Assembly (NCBI GenBank): GCA_009738435.1
Contig: CP046522.1
Span: 2,387,249-2,451,248 of the forward strand
Origin: Clostridium bovifaecis
GTDB taxonomy: Bacteria > Bacillota > Clostridia > Clostridiales > Clostridiaceae
Direction of reading: 5' to 3'
DNA: 64,000 nt
Part shown: in pieces, positions 36,032 through 47,372 of the stretch
Layout: the number at the start of each line of letters is the position of its first letter
Numbering within the stretch: the first letter of the stretch is position 1
Notes under the pieces: model-generated
What the model was told of the DNA's origin: nothing
Seen by the model: the letters and a program-made list of their open reading frames with translations, nothing else
Databases searched by the model: none
Made by a program: the position numbers and the translations under genes

Positions 36032-37153
36032 ATGAAATATAGAAAATTTGGAAAGCAGGATTTTGAATTATCAGCTCTAGGCTTTGGCTGCATGCGCTTT
36101 CCTGCAAAAGATGGGAAGATCAATGAAAATGAATCTATAAAAATGATTAGATTCGCTATCGATAATGGGGTTAATTATATTGATACAGCATATCCATATC
36201 ACGAAGGCAAGAGCGAGCTTTTGGTAGCAAAAGCCTTAAAGGATGGATATAGGGAAAAAGTGAAGCTTGCTACTAAATCTCCAGTTTGGCTTGTAGAAAA
36301 ACATGAAGATTTTGATAAATATCTAGATGAGCAATTAAATAAATTGGAAACAGATTATATTGATATGTATCTTCTTCACGCACTAGATAAAAATAGATGG
36401 GAAAAGCTAAAATCCTTAAATGTTTTTGACTTTGCTGAAAGAGCGATTAAAGATGGCAGAATAAAGTATATTGGCTTTTCCTTCCATGATGATATTGATA
36501 CTTTTAAAGAGATAGTAGACTCCTACGATTGGGCCTTCTGTCAAATACAATACAATTATATGGATGAGTACTATCAAGCTGGACTTGAAGGTCTAAAATA
36601 TGCATCAGATAAGGGACTTGCTGTAATTATAATGGAACCTTTAAAAGGAGGCAAGCTAGCCCAAGAACCACCAAAAGTAATTAAAGAATTATGGGATACT
36701 GCTAAAACAAGACGAACTCCTGTACAGTGGGCTTTAAAATGGATTTGGAATCAACCTGAGGTTTCCCTATTATTAAGTGGGATGAGCAACATAGAACAGG
36801 TTATAGATAATATGAATACTGCAGAAGAATCTGGAGTAAACTCTTTAAGCTCTGAGGAAATTGAATTAATAGAGTTGGTAAAAACTAAGTACAAGGAACT
36901 TACAAAAGTAGATTGTACTTCATGCAAATACTGCATGCCCTGCCCTGTTGGTGTTGATATTCCAAAAAACTTCTCTTTATACAATGAAGCCTCTATATAT
37001 AATAACTTAGTAAACTGTTCTAAAATGTACTCTGAACTAGAAGACAAAGCTAAGGCCTCTTCATGCGTTGAATGTGGACAGTGTGAGAAGGTTTGTCCTC
37101 AACACATATCTATTAGAGAAAAGTTAAAAAAAGCAGCAAAAGCCCTTGCATAA
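36032..37153 (+). CDS. Aldo/keto reductase with C-terminal 4Fe-4S ferredoxin domain
   Basis: A 373-residue AKR-fold oxidoreductase. The catalytic Tyr lies in DTAYPYHEGKSE, Lys in LATKSPVW and His in YLLHALDKNRW. The C-terminal 75 residues form a ferredoxin-like unit: CTSCKYCMPCPVGVDIPK and SCVECGQCEKVCPQHI. This layout is common in clostridia; the Fe-S clusters suggest it takes electrons from ferredoxin in addition to or instead of NAD(P)H. GGGGGAC precedes the ATG. Substrate unknown. The stop is two bases from the left palindrome of the type A element. Confidence 0.92.
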   Translation: MKYRKFGKQDFELSALGFGCMRFPAKDGKINENESIKMIRFAIDNGVNYIDTAYPYHEGKSELLVAKALKDGYREKVKLATKSPVWLVEKHEDFDKYLDEQLNKLETDYIDMYLLHALDKNRWEKLKSLNVFDFAERAIKDGRIKYIGFSFHDDIDTFKEIVDSYDWAFCQIQYNYMDEYYQAGLEGLKYASDKGLAVIIMEPLKGGKLAQEPPKVIKELWDTAKTRRTPVQWALKWIWNQPEVSLLLSGMSNIEQVIDNMNTAEESGVNSLSSEEIELIELVKTKYKELTKVDCTSCKYCMPCPVGVDIPKNFSLYNEASIYNNLVNCSKMYSELEDKAKASSCVECGQCEKVCPQHISIREKLKKAAKALA

Positions 37154-37154
37154 T

Positions 37155-37420
37155 ATAAGAAAATTGCGACGCAATTTTCTTAGAGGATAGTCCCTAGTCT
37201 CTAATCGCTAATCACTAAAATATAAATGTTAAGCTTCAGATGTTGAGAATAAATTGATGTTGCAGTGTAAAGCAAAATGAAGCAAAAACTAACTACAAAC
37301 TTCTTCTAACTCCACATAATAAGGGCTTAGCATCTACAACATTATCTTACCGCTGACCTACTAGCGATTAGTGACTAGTGATTAGTGATTTAGAAATATT
37401 TTGCTTCGCAAAATATTTCT
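37155..37420. repeat. Palindrome-bounded intergenic element, type A copy 2 (266 bp)
   Basis: Left palindrome 37156-37182 (arms TAAGAAAATTGC and GCAATTTTCTTA) begins two bases after the aldo/keto reductase stop. Right palindrome 37392-37420 (arms near GAAATATTTTGC/GCAAAATATTTC) overlaps the stop codon of the convergent ECF gene (37419-37421). The interior is nearly identical to copy 1 (31956-32220), including the ATGAAGCAAAAACTAACT and AGGGCTTAGCATCTACAA tracts. Same orientation as copy 1. Confidence 0.88.
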
Positions 37421-37925
37421 AGTTTTCAGTTTTTATAATAAAGTCTGCATTTCCTGTCTTACTTAGTGCTTTTACCAGAATGAAGGAAATAACTCCATCT
37501 ACAAGGTGGTGAAGCACTGTCCCAACTCCAACAACCACCAATATCTTGTACACTGTAAACCCAAATGGTATTACAGCTATTGCTTCTAAAATTCCATGTA
37601 TAGGAGCTGTAATTAAGATTACAGTTCTAAAGCTAAATCCCTTTTTAAGCAAATGAGCTCCTGTAAAACCTACAAATACATGCATAAACGCTCTTGCTAC
37701 AACTACTAATGGTGTTGTAATTAAGAATCCTAATGTAGATCCTATTCCTACTGCAACAGCTGCTGCTGGTCCAAAAAACATTGATAAAAATACTGGGACA
37801 TGTGATGCTATGGTTGCTGTAAAAGGACCAGCTTGTACCTTTAAAAATCCAAAATAAAGAGGAATCATAATTGCGAGTCCTGTTAATAATCCTGTATAAG
37901 TCAACTTTTTTACATTGTCTTTCAT
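37419..37925 (-). CDS. ECF transporter S component, possibly niacin-specific (NiaX-like)
   Basis: A 168-residue membrane protein with about six spans, the size of vitamin-binding S components that use shared ECF ATPases. The stretch GPFTATIASHVPVFLSMFFGPAAAVAVGIGSTLGFLI resembles niacin S components, but I hold that specificity loosely. The frame extends upstream, but GGAGGTGC and a seven-base spacer fix the start at ATG 37925. A palindrome 20-43 bases upstream may be an operator. No EcfAAT genes are in the window. Confidence 0.8.
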   Translation of the reverse strand: MKDNVKKLTYTGLLTGLAIMIPLYFGFLKVQAGPFTATIASHVPVFLSMFFGPAAAVAVGIGSTLGFLITTPLVVVARAFMHVFVGFTGAHLLKKGFSFRTVILITAPIHGILEAIAVIPFGFTVYKILVVVGVGTVLHHLVDGVISFILVKALSKTGNADFIIKTEN

Positions 37926-37944
37926 TTTTGCACCTCCATACACT

Positions 37945-37968
37945 AATGTATATACACAAGTATACATT
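37945..37968 (-). promoter_or_regulatory. Palindrome upstream of the ECF S component, possible operator
   Basis: AATGTATA (37945-37952) and TATACATT (37961-37968) form perfect arms. Inside is TGTATATACA, itself a palindrome. Its location just before the ribosome site suggests a repressor site. A match to the NiaR-type pattern TGTNTANACA is noted from memory and needs testing. Confidence 0.45.
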
Positions 37969-38204
37969 ATGCTTATCCTTCTGTAAATACCATTTAAAAA
38001 ATAATTATTAATCGCTAGTCTTTGCACATTATCTTCTTAATTAAAAACTTAACTTCTTTTATATTTCTAAGAAATTCATTACTAAAAATACAAGTTAATC
38101 TCTGCTTTTGTGATTGAAAGCAGAATAGTTGAGAATCCATGATTAGTTTATAACAAATAGTAAAAACCTGAAAATTAATTCCATTTTACTATAATCAAAA
38201 ATCG

Positions 38205-38251
38205 AATAAAAAATGCTGAATTAAGCTTGACTTAATTCAGCATTTTTTATT
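38205..38251. terminator. 21-bp hairpin terminator 3' of def
   Basis: Arms 38205-38225 and 38231-38251 pair perfectly around CTTGA, with A6 and T6 runs giving terminators on both strands. The core ATGCTGAATTAAG is shared with hairpins at 1925, 21727 and 58843. It lies about 17 bases after the def stop. Confidence 0.88.
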
Positions 38252-38268
38252 CTCAAATTCTTAAATTA

Positions 38269-38751
38269 CTAAATTTCTTTAACAGGTTCTTGTTGCAATT
38301 TGTATATCTTTTTAGCAATATCCATATAAAGTATTCCATCTAAATGGTCTGTTTCATGGCATATTGCTCTAGCCATAAGACCTAACGCTTCGTATTGAAT
38401 TATGTTTCCTTTCTCATTCATACCGGTTACTACAACCTTTTTAGGGCGTACTACATCTCCCTCGTAACCTGGATAACTTAAGCACCCTTCTCTATCCGCA
38501 TATTGCCCAATCTTCCTAATTATTTTAGGATTTAGCAAAATTAATGGTTCCTCACCATTTCTTAGGTCTATTATAAAAACTCTTTTTAAAACTCCTATCT
38601 GCGGAGCAGCAAGCCCGACTCCATCTCCAGCATATAAAGTATCTTTTAAATCCTGTATTAATTCTAAAACATCGTTATCTATATCCAAAATTCTTCTACT
38701 TTTTCTCTTTAAAAGCTGATCATCTGCTGTGAGTATCTCCCTAACCGCCAT
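38269..38751 (-). CDS. def: Peptide deformylase
   Basis: Removes the N-formyl group from new proteins. All three signature motifs are present: GVGLAAPQ (44-51), EGCLS (88-92) with metal ligand Cys90, and HETDH (132-136) with His132, Glu133 and His136. The 160-residue protein is a compact form. The frame opens 11 codons earlier, but GGAAGGGG before ATG 38751 (MAVREILT) sets the start. It stands alone rather than next to fmt or priA as in many genomes. Confidence 0.94.
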   Translation of the reverse strand: MAVREILTADDQLLKRKSRRILDIDNDVLELIQDLKDTLYAGDGVGLAAPQIGVLKRVFIIDLRNGEEPLILLNPKIIRKIGQYADREGCLSYPGYEGDVVRPKKVVVTGMNEKGNIIQYEALGLMARAICHETDHLDGILYMDIAKKIYKLQQEPVKEI

Positions 38752-38830
38752 TAAAATTCCCCTTCCATTTGATTCTGTATTCAATACTATTATATATGGT
38801 AATGAGGATGTTTTCCAGCCTTAAAATAAT

Positions 38831-39090
38831 AACCAGTAACCAGTGTAATTTTAAGTTATTGAGTGTAGACTGTAAAGTGTAAAGCTTGAACCAATCTTAT
38901 TTTTCTAACTTATAACTAATCATTATGGAAACAATTATATATTGCTTGTCAATAAGAGAAAAAATGACCTTTATTATTTATTCCTCAGAAAAAAACAAAG
39001 TCTAAAAATAGATTTTACCTACTTTTAAACTTTGTCTTCATTTTTTTACTGGCAACTGGTTACTAATAAAAGTGCTTTGCACTTTTATTA
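38831..39090. repeat. Intergenic element with GTAACCAGT arms and a palindrome on the ntpD stop
   Basis: AACCAGTAACCAGT at 38831-38844 is the inverted counterpart of ACTGGCAACTGGTTACT at 39048-39064. The palindrome TAATAAAAGTGC-TTT-GCACTTTTATTA (39064-39090) ends on the ntpD stop codon. This repeats the layout of the type A and B elements with a third set of interior motifs; ACTGGTTACT units also occur at 17003-17026. An imperfect stem ACAAAGT/ACTTTGT lies inside (about 38995-39035). No gene in 38752-39087. Confidence 0.6.
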
Positions 39091-39759
39091 CACTGCTCCT
39101 GCTGCAACGGAATTTGAGTCATTCTCTCTTTCTAGCATAGTCTTAACTTTCATAAGTCTTGTTAAGGCTCCTCTTTCATTTTCCTCTAATTTCATTTGGA
39201 TATATCTTATAGTTTCTTGAAGTTGAGGAATTGTCATATATTCAAGCGCATTAACTCTTCTTCTTGTCTTTTCGATTTCGTCTGCCATAAGCTGGCAAGA
39301 TTTCTCTACTTCTGCAAGTTCTAATAGCTTTGGAAGGATGCCATAAAGCTTTTCTATGGCTCCATCTAGCTCCGAGGAAGTGCTAGCATATCCATATGGA
39401 TATATACTTCCTTCATCATCTTCAAGTTGTCTTTTAAACTCCATCTCGGGAACATTAACACTCATTATGTTTTTAGTTTTGACATTGACAGTTATGTGTT
39501 CTTTAGGAAATGCTATGGCCTCTTCTAATAACTCTGATGACATCAAAGCCCTTGCCATAACAAAATCCTTAAATGAACCGCTTAGCTCACCTTCTACGCT
39601 TTTTCTAAGCTGATTATTATACTTAACAAGGTCTATAAATCTTCTCATAAGCTCGTCTTGCTTATCCTTTAAAAGTTTATGCCCTCTTGCTGCAGTGGTA
39701 AGCCTTTTTTTGAGCTTTGTAAGCTCCATTCTAGTTGGATTTACATTTAATCTAGGCAT
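39088..39759 (-). CDS. ntpD: V-type ATP synthase subunit D
   Basis: Central rotor stalk subunit of the V/A-ATPase. The 223-residue protein is an N- and C-terminal coiled coil: it begins [36 protein letters not shown] and ends with [34 protein letters not shown]. The family length is about 210. It is the last gene of the operon, two bases after subunit B. Its stop codon lies in a palindrome. Confidence 0.96.
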   Translation of the reverse strand: MPRLNVNPTRMELTKLKKRLTTAARGHKLLKDKQDELMRRFIDLVKYNNQLRKSVEGELSGSFKDFVMARALMSSELLEEAIAFPKEHITVNVKTKNIMSVNVPEMEFKRQLEDDEGSIYPYGYASTSSELDGAIEKLYGILPKLLELAEVEKSCQLMADEIEKTRRRVNALEYMTIPQLQETIRYIQMKLEENERGALTRLMKVKTMLERENDSNSVAAGAV

Positions 39760-39761
39760 GA

Positions 39762-41144
39762 TTACTCACCTTCTTTTGAAGCCAAGTATTTCTCTAGATA
39801 TTCATCTCTAATTCTCTTAAGCTCTGTTCTTGGAAGAATCTTAAGGAGTTTCCATCCTAAATCTAAAGTTTCTTCTATAGTTCTATTTGTTGCAAAGCCT
39901 TGTGATACATATTCTTTTTCAAAAGCATCAGCAAATTTTGCATAAGCTTTGTCTGTATCTGATAAGGCTGATTCTCCAAGGATAACAGCAAGTTCTTTTG
40001 CTTGCTTACCTTGAGCATAAGCTGCGAACAACTGGTTCATAGTATCTGCATGATCTTCTCTTGTTTTTTCTTTACCTATACCTTTATCTTTAAGTCTTGA
40101 TAGAGAAGGCAATACATCTATTGGAGGCATTACGCCTTTTTTGTATAATTCTCTTGATAGAATTATCTGTCCTTCTGTTATATATCCTGTAAGGTCAGGA
40201 ATTGGGTGAGTTTTATCATCTTCAGGCATTGTAAGTATTGGTATCTGTGTTATTGAGCCTGGTTTTCCTTTTACTCTTCCTGCTCTTTCATATAATGTAG
40301 AAAGGTCAGTATAAAGGTAACCTGGATATCCACGTCTACCTGGAACTTCTTTTCTAGCCGCTGAAACTTCACGTAGAGCTTCACAGTAGTTTGTCATATC
40401 TGTCATTATTACAAGTACATGCATTCCTCTTTCATAAGCTAAATATTCTGCTGTAGTTAGAGCTATTCTTGGAGTAGCTATTCTTTCAACTGCTGGATCA
40501 TTAGCAAGATTCATGAATAATACAGCTCTATCTATAGCACCTGTTTTTGTAAAGTCTTGTATAAAGAATTGTGCTTCTTCAAAAGTTATACCCATAGCTG
40601 CAAATACAACAGCAAACTTAGCATCAGATTTTAGAACTCTTGCCTGTCTCGCTATTTGCGCTGCAAGTTCAGCATGTGGAAGTCCTGAGCCTGAGAACAC
40701 AGGCAGTTTTTGCCCTCTAACTAGGGTATTAAGTCCATCAATAGCAGATATTCCTGTTTGAATAAATTCTGAAGGATAGTCTCTTGAGAATGGGTTTAAA
40801 GGCTCTCCGTTTATATCTCTTTTTTCATCTGGGATTATCTTTGGTCCTCCATCCTTTGGTCTTCCAAGTCCATCAAAGACTCTTCCAAGCATATCTTCTG
40901 AAAGACCTACCTCAAGGGGCCTTCCAAGGAATCTAGTTTTAGTTTCTTGCAAATTTATTCCAGTAGAACCTTCAAATAACTGAATTAAAGCTTTATCCTG
41001 ATTTATTTCAAGAACTCTACCATTTCTTATTTCTCCAGTTTGAAGCTCTATTTCAACAAGTTCATCATAAGATGCCTCAGTAACTCCATCTACTAGCATT
41101 AAGGGTCCAACAACTTCTCTTACTGTTTTATATTCCTTAAGCAT
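39762..41144 (-). CDS. ntpB: V-type ATP synthase subunit B
   Basis: Non-catalytic nucleotide-binding-fold subunit of the V1 head, alternating with A. The 460-residue protein has the P-loop-equivalent region [19 protein letters not shown], which lacks a standard GKT as is normal for B, and [19 protein letters not shown]. Its start overlaps the end of subunit A by eight bases. Confidence 0.96.
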   Translation of the reverse strand: MLKEYKTVREVVGPLMLVDGVTEASYDELVEIELQTGEIRNGRVLEINQDKALIQLFEGSTGINLQETKTRFLGRPLEVGLSEDMLGRVFDGLGRPKDGGPKIIPDEKRDINGEPLNPFSRDYPSEFIQTGISAIDGLNTLVRGQKLPVFSGSGLPHAELAAQIARQARVLKSDAKFAVVFAAMGITFEEAQFFIQDFTKTGAIDRAVLFMNLANDPAVERIATPRIALTTAEYLAYERGMHVLVIMTDMTNYCEALREVSAARKEVPGRRGYPGYLYTDLSTLYERAGRVKGKPGSITQIPILTMPEDDKTHPIPDLTGYITEGQIILSRELYKKGVMPPIDVLPSLSRLKDKGIGKEKTREDHADTMNQLFAAYAQGKQAKELAVILGESALSDTDKAYAKFADAFEKEYVSQGFATNRTIEETLDLGWKLLKILPRTELKRIRDEYLEKYLASKEGE

Positions 41145-42915
41145 TTACCATAACACCTTCTTCCGCTATTAACTTATCTGCAGCTGTCCTTAGTTCTTCT
41201 CTTATAGCATCAATTTTATCTAAATCAGTTTCAGGAATATATTTAGATCTTGCTATTTTATCTTTAATTTCTCCCATGTCGATTATCTTCTTTAAATAAA
41301 CCCCGGATTTTAATGCGCGCTCAGCTTCATCTTGGAAAGCAAGAACAAGCTTTAACATTCTATATTGTTTATCAAGAGATGCATAAGTATCAACATCATG
41401 GAAAGCGTTTTGCATTAAGTAGTCTTCTCTTATAGACTTTGCAACTTCAAGTTTTAATCTGTCACTTTCAGACAGTGCATCTATACCAACAAGTCTAACA
41501 ATTTCTTCGAGGTTTGCTTCTTCTTGAAGAAGTGCCATAGCTCTTGTCCTTAATTCTACCCATTCTTCAGACACATTTTCGTTCATCCATTGTCCTATGC
41601 TCTCTAAATATAGTGAATATGAATTTAACCAATTTATAGCTGGGAAGTGTCTTCTATACGCAAGCTGAGAATCTAGCCCCCAGAAAACCTTAACTATTCT
41701 AAGTGTTGATTGAGTTACTGGTTCTGATAAGTCTCCTCCTGGAGGTGATACCGCACCTATAGCTGTAAGTGCTCCTTCTCTTCCATCATCTCCAAGACAT
41801 ACTATCTTACCAGCTCTTTCATAGAAGTCTGCAAGTCTTGAGCCTAGGTAAGCTGGATATCCTTCGTCACCAGGCATTTCTTCAAGTCTACCTGACATTT
41901 CTCTTAAAGCCTCTGCCCAACGTGATGTAGAGTCAGCCATAAGAGCTACTGAATATCCCATATCTCTAAAATATTCACCAATAGTTATACCAGTATATAT
42001 CGAAGCTTCACGAGCTGCAACTGGCATATTAGATGTATTAGCTATAAGAACTGTTCTCTTCATCAAAGATTCTCCAGTTCTTGGGTCCTTAAGCTCTGGG
42101 AATTCATTAAGAACGTCTGTCATTTCATTTCCACGTTCTCCACAACCTATATATACAACTATTTCTGCATCTCCCCATTTAGCAAGCTGGTGCTGAACTA
42201 CTGTTTTACCACTTCCGAAAGGCCCTGGTACACATGCAGCTCCACCTTTTACTACTGGGAAGAAGGTATCTATAACTCTTTGTCCTGTAACAAGAGGCTC
42301 TATTGGATTTAACTTTTGAGCATAAGGTCTTCCTTTTCTTACAGGCCATTTTTGAAGCATTATAAGTTTTTCAGTTCCTTTTGAAGTTTCTATTTCTGCT
42401 ACTGTCTCTTCGATTGTGAAATCTCCTTCAGAAATAGATACTATCTTACCTTCTATTCCATAAGGAACCATTATCTTATGGTTTACAACAGTAGTTTCTT
42501 GTACTGTTCCAATTATATATCCTGACTTGACCTCATCTCCAACTTTAACAGTAGGAACGAAGTGCCACTTTTTATCCCTAGGTAATGATGTAACTTCAAC
42601 GCCTTTTGTTAGATAGCTTCCTGCTACTGCAGCAATACCTTCAAGAGGTCTTTGAATTCCGTCAAACATTGACTCTACAAGTCCTGGTCCAAGTTCCACA
42701 CTCAAAGGTTCCCCAGTAGTTTCAACAGGAGCTCCTGGTCCAAGACCTGTAGTTTCTTCATAAACCTGAATAGAAGCTTTATCGCCTCTCATTTCTATTA
42801 TTTCGCCAATAAGCCGTTTTGAACCAACTTTTACAACGTCGTATATACTTGCTTCTTCCATACCTTCAGCAATAACCAAAGGCCCTGAAACTTTTACAAC
42901 TCTTCCAGTCTTCAA
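41137..42915 (-). CDS. ntpA: V-type ATP synthase catalytic subunit A
   Basis: Catalytic ATPase subunit of V1. The Walker A GPFGSGKT lies at residues 231-238, with the non-homologous insert typical of A subunits at about 110-190 ([18 protein letters not shown]). [43 protein letters not shown] carries the Walker B and arginine regions. The length (592) is standard. Confidence 0.97.
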   Translation of the reverse strand: MKTGRVVKVSGPLVIAEGMEEASIYDVVKVGSKRLIGEIIEMRGDKASIQVYEETTGLGPGAPVETTGEPLSVELGPGLVESMFDGIQRPLEGIAAVAGSYLTKGVEVTSLPRDKKWHFVPTVKVGDEVKSGYIIGTVQETTVVNHKIMVPYGIEGKIVSISEGDFTIEETVAEIETSKGTEKLIMLQKWPVRKGRPYAQKLNPIEPLVTGQRVIDTFFPVVKGGAACVPGPFGSGKTVVQHQLAKWGDAEIVVYIGCGERGNEMTDVLNEFPELKDPRTGESLMKRTVLIANTSNMPVAAREASIYTGITIGEYFRDMGYSVALMADSTSRWAEALREMSGRLEEMPGDEGYPAYLGSRLADFYERAGKIVCLGDDGREGALTAIGAVSPPGGDLSEPVTQSTLRIVKVFWGLDSQLAYRRHFPAINWLNSYSLYLESIGQWMNENVSEEWVELRTRAMALLQEEANLEEIVRLVGIDALSESDRLKLEVAKSIREDYLMQNAFHDVDTYASLDKQYRMLKLVLAFQDEAERALKSGVYLKKIIDMGEIKDKIARSKYIPETDLDKIDAIREELRTAADKLIAEEGVMVNA

Positions 42916-42933
42916 GCTTTCTCCCTACCTTCC

Positions 42934-43251
42934 TTATAAAATATTAACTCCTACCGCTTTTTCTACATTGTCTTTGATTCTCTGCATACCGATATTTAAT
43001 GACCCTTGATTGCTTGGAATCAATATAACTGCCGGAAGCGTTTCTCTATTATATCTTTCTATTGTCTCATCAATATCTTTAGCAACTTGCTCTGTAACAA
43101 ATATGACTGCATATTTTTCCATAGCCATTCTATCTATAGTTTTTCTTGCCTCGTCGGGTTCTATAACAGGATATACATCTATTCCAATTGCTTTGAAAGC
43201 AAGCACTGAATCCTTATCCCCAACAACCCCTATCTTATACATAGATATCAC
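42934..43251 (-). CDS. ntpF: V-type ATP synthase subunit F
   Basis: Small central-stalk subunit that contacts D. It reads [25 protein letters not shown] and later [21 protein letters not shown], both family hallmarks. The full frame starts with GTG at 43251; the ATG at 43242 (MYKIGVVG) matches most homologues but has no well-spaced ribosome site, so coupling to the overlapping subunit C stop is likely. Confidence 0.93.
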   Translation of the reverse strand: MISMYKIGVVGDKDSVLAFKAIGIDVYPVIEPDEARKTIDRMAMEKYAVIFVTEQVAKDIDETIERYNRETLPAVILIPSNQGSLNIGMQRIKDNVEKAVGVNIL

Positions 43252-44236
43252 GCAGCCTTTCTCTTATCACATCAGCATTAATATTATTAAGTTTCCCAAC
43301 CATAATTATTCTTACAACCTTAATCTCATTTTCTTTTGCAAATATATATGCAAGCAATGGTTCTACTCCAAAGCTAACATATTTTGCATCTCTTATAAAA
43401 CTCATAATGAAATTATCTGATAGTTTTTCAAATACATTTAAGTTTTTTGATTGAGTATACTCTTCTAAACCTGATTTAATAACATCAATGTAATCAGAAT
43501 TTTGTAATTTATTAGTGATGTTTTCGATAGTTCCATTTAGCATTTCAACTAAGTTCTCTCTATCTAGCTTACCATTTTCCAATAAAACTTCTTCCAAAAA
43601 TTTCCTCGGTTTATTTTGCTTCTTTACTCTAACAAGAGTTCTTATATTGATTAAATCGATATTCATTTCAACAAACTTTATTAGATATGATTCATTTAAA
43701 GCCTCAGCTCTAAAGTGCATATCTTTATACATAAATCTATCAAGGATTATATCTATTTTTTGGGGATCCTTTTCATCCTCGAAAGTTTTCCTTGATGTTT
43801 CAATTCCTTCTCTCATTATTGGAGATAAGTCCCTATAATCTTTGTTTATTATATATGTTTTTAAGTCACTTACCCTTATTGTACCTACTGGTATAAGAAG
43901 TTCACTAAAATCTTTGTTTAAGGCCTCTCCCTTTAAAATAACCTTTATATTATGATAATCATATCTAAGACTCATAATATCTATCAATCTCTTATCCGGA
44001 GCTATTTCATACATAAAGGAGTACAGCCTTTTTAACTCTTCACTTAGTATAACTTCATAGTCTTCAGGTCTTTTTACATTGCTCATCAATGCACCATAAG
44101 TAGTTTCCTGCAGTATCTTAAAAGCTTCTTCAGCTGAAGAGCTGTCAACTAACCTTTCTACCTTGGCTCTATCAAGCATTTTATTTTCAATTGACCTTAT
44201 TCTTGGTACAGCCTGAACATAATCTATGTTACTCAT
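43235..44236 (-). CDS. ntpC: V-type ATP synthase subunit C
   Basis: Connects the rotor ring to the central stalk. The 333-residue protein has repeats of the form [22 protein letters not shown] and [22 protein letters not shown] C-terminus ([19 protein letters not shown]), the conserved end of the family. The 3' end overlaps subunit F by 8-17 bases depending on its start. It follows subunit E after 14 bases. Confidence 0.95.
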   Translation of the reverse strand: MSNIDYVQAVPRIRSIENKMLDRAKVERLVDSSSAEEAFKILQETTYGALMSNVKRPEDYEVILSEELKRLYSFMYEIAPDKRLIDIMSLRYDYHNIKVILKGEALNKDFSELLIPVGTIRVSDLKTYIINKDYRDLSPIMREGIETSRKTFEDEKDPQKIDIILDRFMYKDMHFRAEALNESYLIKFVEMNIDLINIRTLVRVKKQNKPRKFLEEVLLENGKLDRENLVEMLNGTIENITNKLQNSDYIDVIKSGLEEYTQSKNLNVFEKLSDNFIMSFIRDAKYVSFGVEPLLAYIFAKENEIKVVRIIMVGKLNNINADVIRERLRDIYV

Positions 44237-44250
44237 TGAGCTATCCTCCT

Positions 44251-44844
44251 TTAGCTAAACAAAGCACTTGCTACTTCCGCCTCAAGCTCATCTCTAAGAG
44301 ACTTAATCAAAGATTCAAAGGTATTGTTTATTCCTATACCTTTTTTCATTATGATATATCCCCCATTGATGTTCTTTCTAGAGCTTAGTTTTAGTTCTCC
44401 TAGCTTACCCTTAGCTTTTAATGCCTTATTTACTTCTTCTATAAATTCAGGAGTTATTGCATTATTATTTTCGTCTACTATAACCTCTTCATCTCCATCT
44501 ATATCAAGAGATAAGATGCTATCTTTCATAAACTTCAGAAGTCTTTCTTGTGGAAGAGCATTTAACTTTATTAGTGCAGCTTTAAATACATTATCAAGAG
44601 TTTCTCCTTTTGCAGACAGCTTCATATTTCTAACTTGAAGATGAGCATTTGAAACAATTCTTTCTGCTCTTATCTTTGCTTCGCCTTCTGCTCTTGATAT
44701 TAGCATATTTTTTTCTCTTTCAGCTTCAGACACTCTTTTATCTATAGTGTTTTTTTCTTTAATCTTAGCTTCGTCTACTAGCTGTTTTGCAGTAGCTTTT
44801 GCATCTTCTATAATCTTATTAGTTAAATTACTTATATTAGACAT
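44251..44844 (-). CDS. ntpE: V-type ATP synthase subunit E
   Basis: Peripheral stalk subunit. The 197-residue protein has a long N-terminal helix (IIEDAKATAKQLVDEAKIKEKNTIDKRVSEAEREK) that pairs with subunit H/G, then a globular C-terminal domain ending in GINNTFESLIKSLRDELEAEVASALFS. It lies 21 bases after subunit K. Confidence 0.94.
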   Translation of the reverse strand: MSNISNLTNKIIEDAKATAKQLVDEAKIKEKNTIDKRVSEAEREKNMLISRAEGEAKIRAERIVSNAHLQVRNMKLSAKGETLDNVFKAALIKLNALPQERLLKFMKDSILSLDIDGDEEVIVDENNNAITPEFIEEVNKALKAKGKLGELKLSSRKNINGGYIIMKKGIGINNTFESLIKSLRDELEAEVASALFS

Positions 44845-44865
44845 GTGTCCTCACATCCTAACTAC

Positions 44866-45405
<540 letters not shown>

Positions 45406-45419
45406 TTATAATAATATAA

Positions 45420-47372
45420 TTATTTTTCTTTTACTACTTCAAAATACTTTGATGTAGCTTTAAGTGGCCTAAATGGCTTTCCTCCGCCCTCATAAAACTT
45501 TCCAAAAAACTCTAGATACTGCAATCTATTTGCGTGTACATAAGAACCTAAAGCGTTAATACCCAAATTAAATAGGTGTCCGACAACGAATATTATTGGA
45601 CCAACAATATATTTAAATGGAGAAGGTACTAACCCAATCATAAGGTTAAATGCACTACCTATAAATCCAGTTGCAAGTCCTAAAGCTAGCAATCTTGAAT
45701 AAGAAACAAAGTCTCCAATATATGAAGTTATACCATAAACTCCATATAAACCTCCACCAATCTTTCCTCCAATACTCTTAGCATCTCTGCCTTGAGTTAG
45801 AAATAAAGCAATTAACCCTCCAAAGAGCATCCACTTAGTTACTCCTGGTACTATTTTGATTCCAAATAGTATTCCACCAATTAGTGTTATATACCAAAAC
45901 CCAACATCATACAGAGCATCTAAGTATTTCTTTTCTCTTATTAGGATATAAGCTTTAATACCTAAACCTGCAAAAATGTGTATTCCTCCTAATGCTAGAG
46001 CTAATGTCATAACTTGTATAATATTACTTGATGGGTCTATAACTTTTGGTATACTCTTCAATCCAAAGATTGTGATAGGAGCGTCTCCAAACCAGCTTCC
46101 ATATATAGCTCCCCAAACCACAGTAGAGAGCCCTAGGTATAGGAAGAGTTTTACGCTTTTTCGTAAATTTTCATTAATGTTGAAGAACTTTAAAGTTACA
46201 GCTGTAGCTATGACCATAATAAGTCCATATGCAGCATCTGAAAGCATCATTCCAAAGAACACCACATAAAAAATTGATAGTATAGGTGTCGGATCTATCT
46301 CACCATAGTTTGGCAAAGAATACATACCTACTATACTTTCAAAGGATTCAACAAAACCATTATTCTTCAAAAGTATTGGAACATCATCAGTATCTTGTAC
46401 TTCTTCAAATTCTAAGTAATAATAATCGTTTACTACGCCCTTTATTATATTTTCAAGTTCTTTGTTGGTCGATGAAGTATTCCACCCTTGTATAACTACA
46501 ACACTATGAGATTTTAAAAAGTTTAAGCCAGCTTTTGCTCTATCAAGTTCATTAGAATAGTATTCATATAGCAGCTCAATATCTTCTTGATAGTTCTTTA
46601 ATTTTTTAAGCTCTTCTACTGTCTGACCATTCTCTTTTTCTATTTCTTCAAACCTTTTTTTATAACCTTGTATTATTTCATTTGGATTTCCATCATAGTT
46701 TACAGTAGTTTTAGTGAAACCATATTTTTTTAATATGTCCAGTGCTTTATCTTCTTCATCCTTTAAAACTAAGACTAGGAGATTTGCTTCCTCTCTGCCT
46801 TCATTTATAATCTCTAAATAGGCATTGGATAGTTCTCTTTCAAACTCTTCTATAAATCCATCTTTTAATCCTTGAGGAATTGAACCTAAAAAACTTGTGG
46901 AAAATTTTAACCCTGTTAAATCTCCAAATTTCCCATCAAAGTTAGTCCAAGGTTTTAGACTTTCAATTTCAGATTCTATTTTTGATTTCTCATTGGTAAG
47001 ATAGTTTTGTTTTTCTTCCTTACCTCGTAAATCTTCGTAGATTCCTTCCCAGTTTATCTTTTTTACTGCCTCATCTAATTCTTCAAAGGTTATTGCTTTT
47101 TTTCCTTCTTTAAGCGCCTTTAAGCCACCCTGTTTTTCCATGTATGGCTTTAAATAATCTAAAGAGAATCTTATTTTTGATAATTCATTTTCTATATCCA
47201 TGATTCCTTTATCTTCGGCAGCACTTTCAAGAAAGCTTATTTCTTCATTCTCTGACTGTGTTTGAAGGTCTACAAATTGTACGCCTTCAAACCTTTGTAA
47301 GTTTTTAAGTAAAGCCTCCTTTTCTCTTTCAAAGGCAAACAAGGTAAACTTATTCATTTTAACTATTGCCAT
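45420..47372 (-). CDS. ntpI: V-type ATP synthase subunit I
   Basis: Membrane stator, the equivalent of subunit a. The N-terminal cytosolic half (residues 1-330) is rich in coiled coil. The C-terminal half has about seven spans and includes FFGMMLSDAAYGLIM, YGITSYIGDFVSYSRLLALGLATGFIGSAFNLM with the essential Arg in the SRLLALGLA helix, and GHLFNLGINALGSYVHANRLQYLEFFGKFYEGGGKPFRP. The length (650) is standard. It overlaps subunit H by 14 bases. Confidence 0.96.
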   Translation of the reverse strand: MAIVKMNKFTLFAFEREKEALLKNLQRFEGVQFVDLQTQSENEEISFLESAAEDKGIMDIENELSKIRFSLDYLKPYMEKQGGLKALKEGKKAITFEELDEAVKKINWEGIYEDLRGKEEKQNYLTNEKSKIESEIESLKPWTNFDGKFGDLTGLKFSTSFLGSIPQGLKDGFIEEFERELSNAYLEIINEGREEANLLVLVLKDEEDKALDILKKYGFTKTTVNYDGNPNEIIQGYKKRFEEIEKENGQTVEELKKLKNYQEDIELLYEYYSNELDRAKAGLNFLKSHSVVVIQGWNTSSTNKELENIIKGVVNDYYYLEFEEVQDTDDVPILLKNNGFVESFESIVGMYSLPNYGEIDPTPILSIFYVVFFGMMLSDAAYGLIMVIATAVTLKFFNINENLRKSVKLFLYLGLSTVVWGAIYGSWFGDAPITIFGLKSIPKVIDPSSNIIQVMTLALALGGIHIFAGLGIKAYILIREKKYLDALYDVGFWYITLIGGILFGIKIVPGVTKWMLFGGLIALFLTQGRDAKSIGGKIGGGLYGVYGITSYIGDFVSYSRLLALGLATGFIGSAFNLMIGLVPSPFKYIVGPIIFVVGHLFNLGINALGSYVHANRLQYLEFFGKFYEGGGKPFRPLKATSKYFEVVKEK

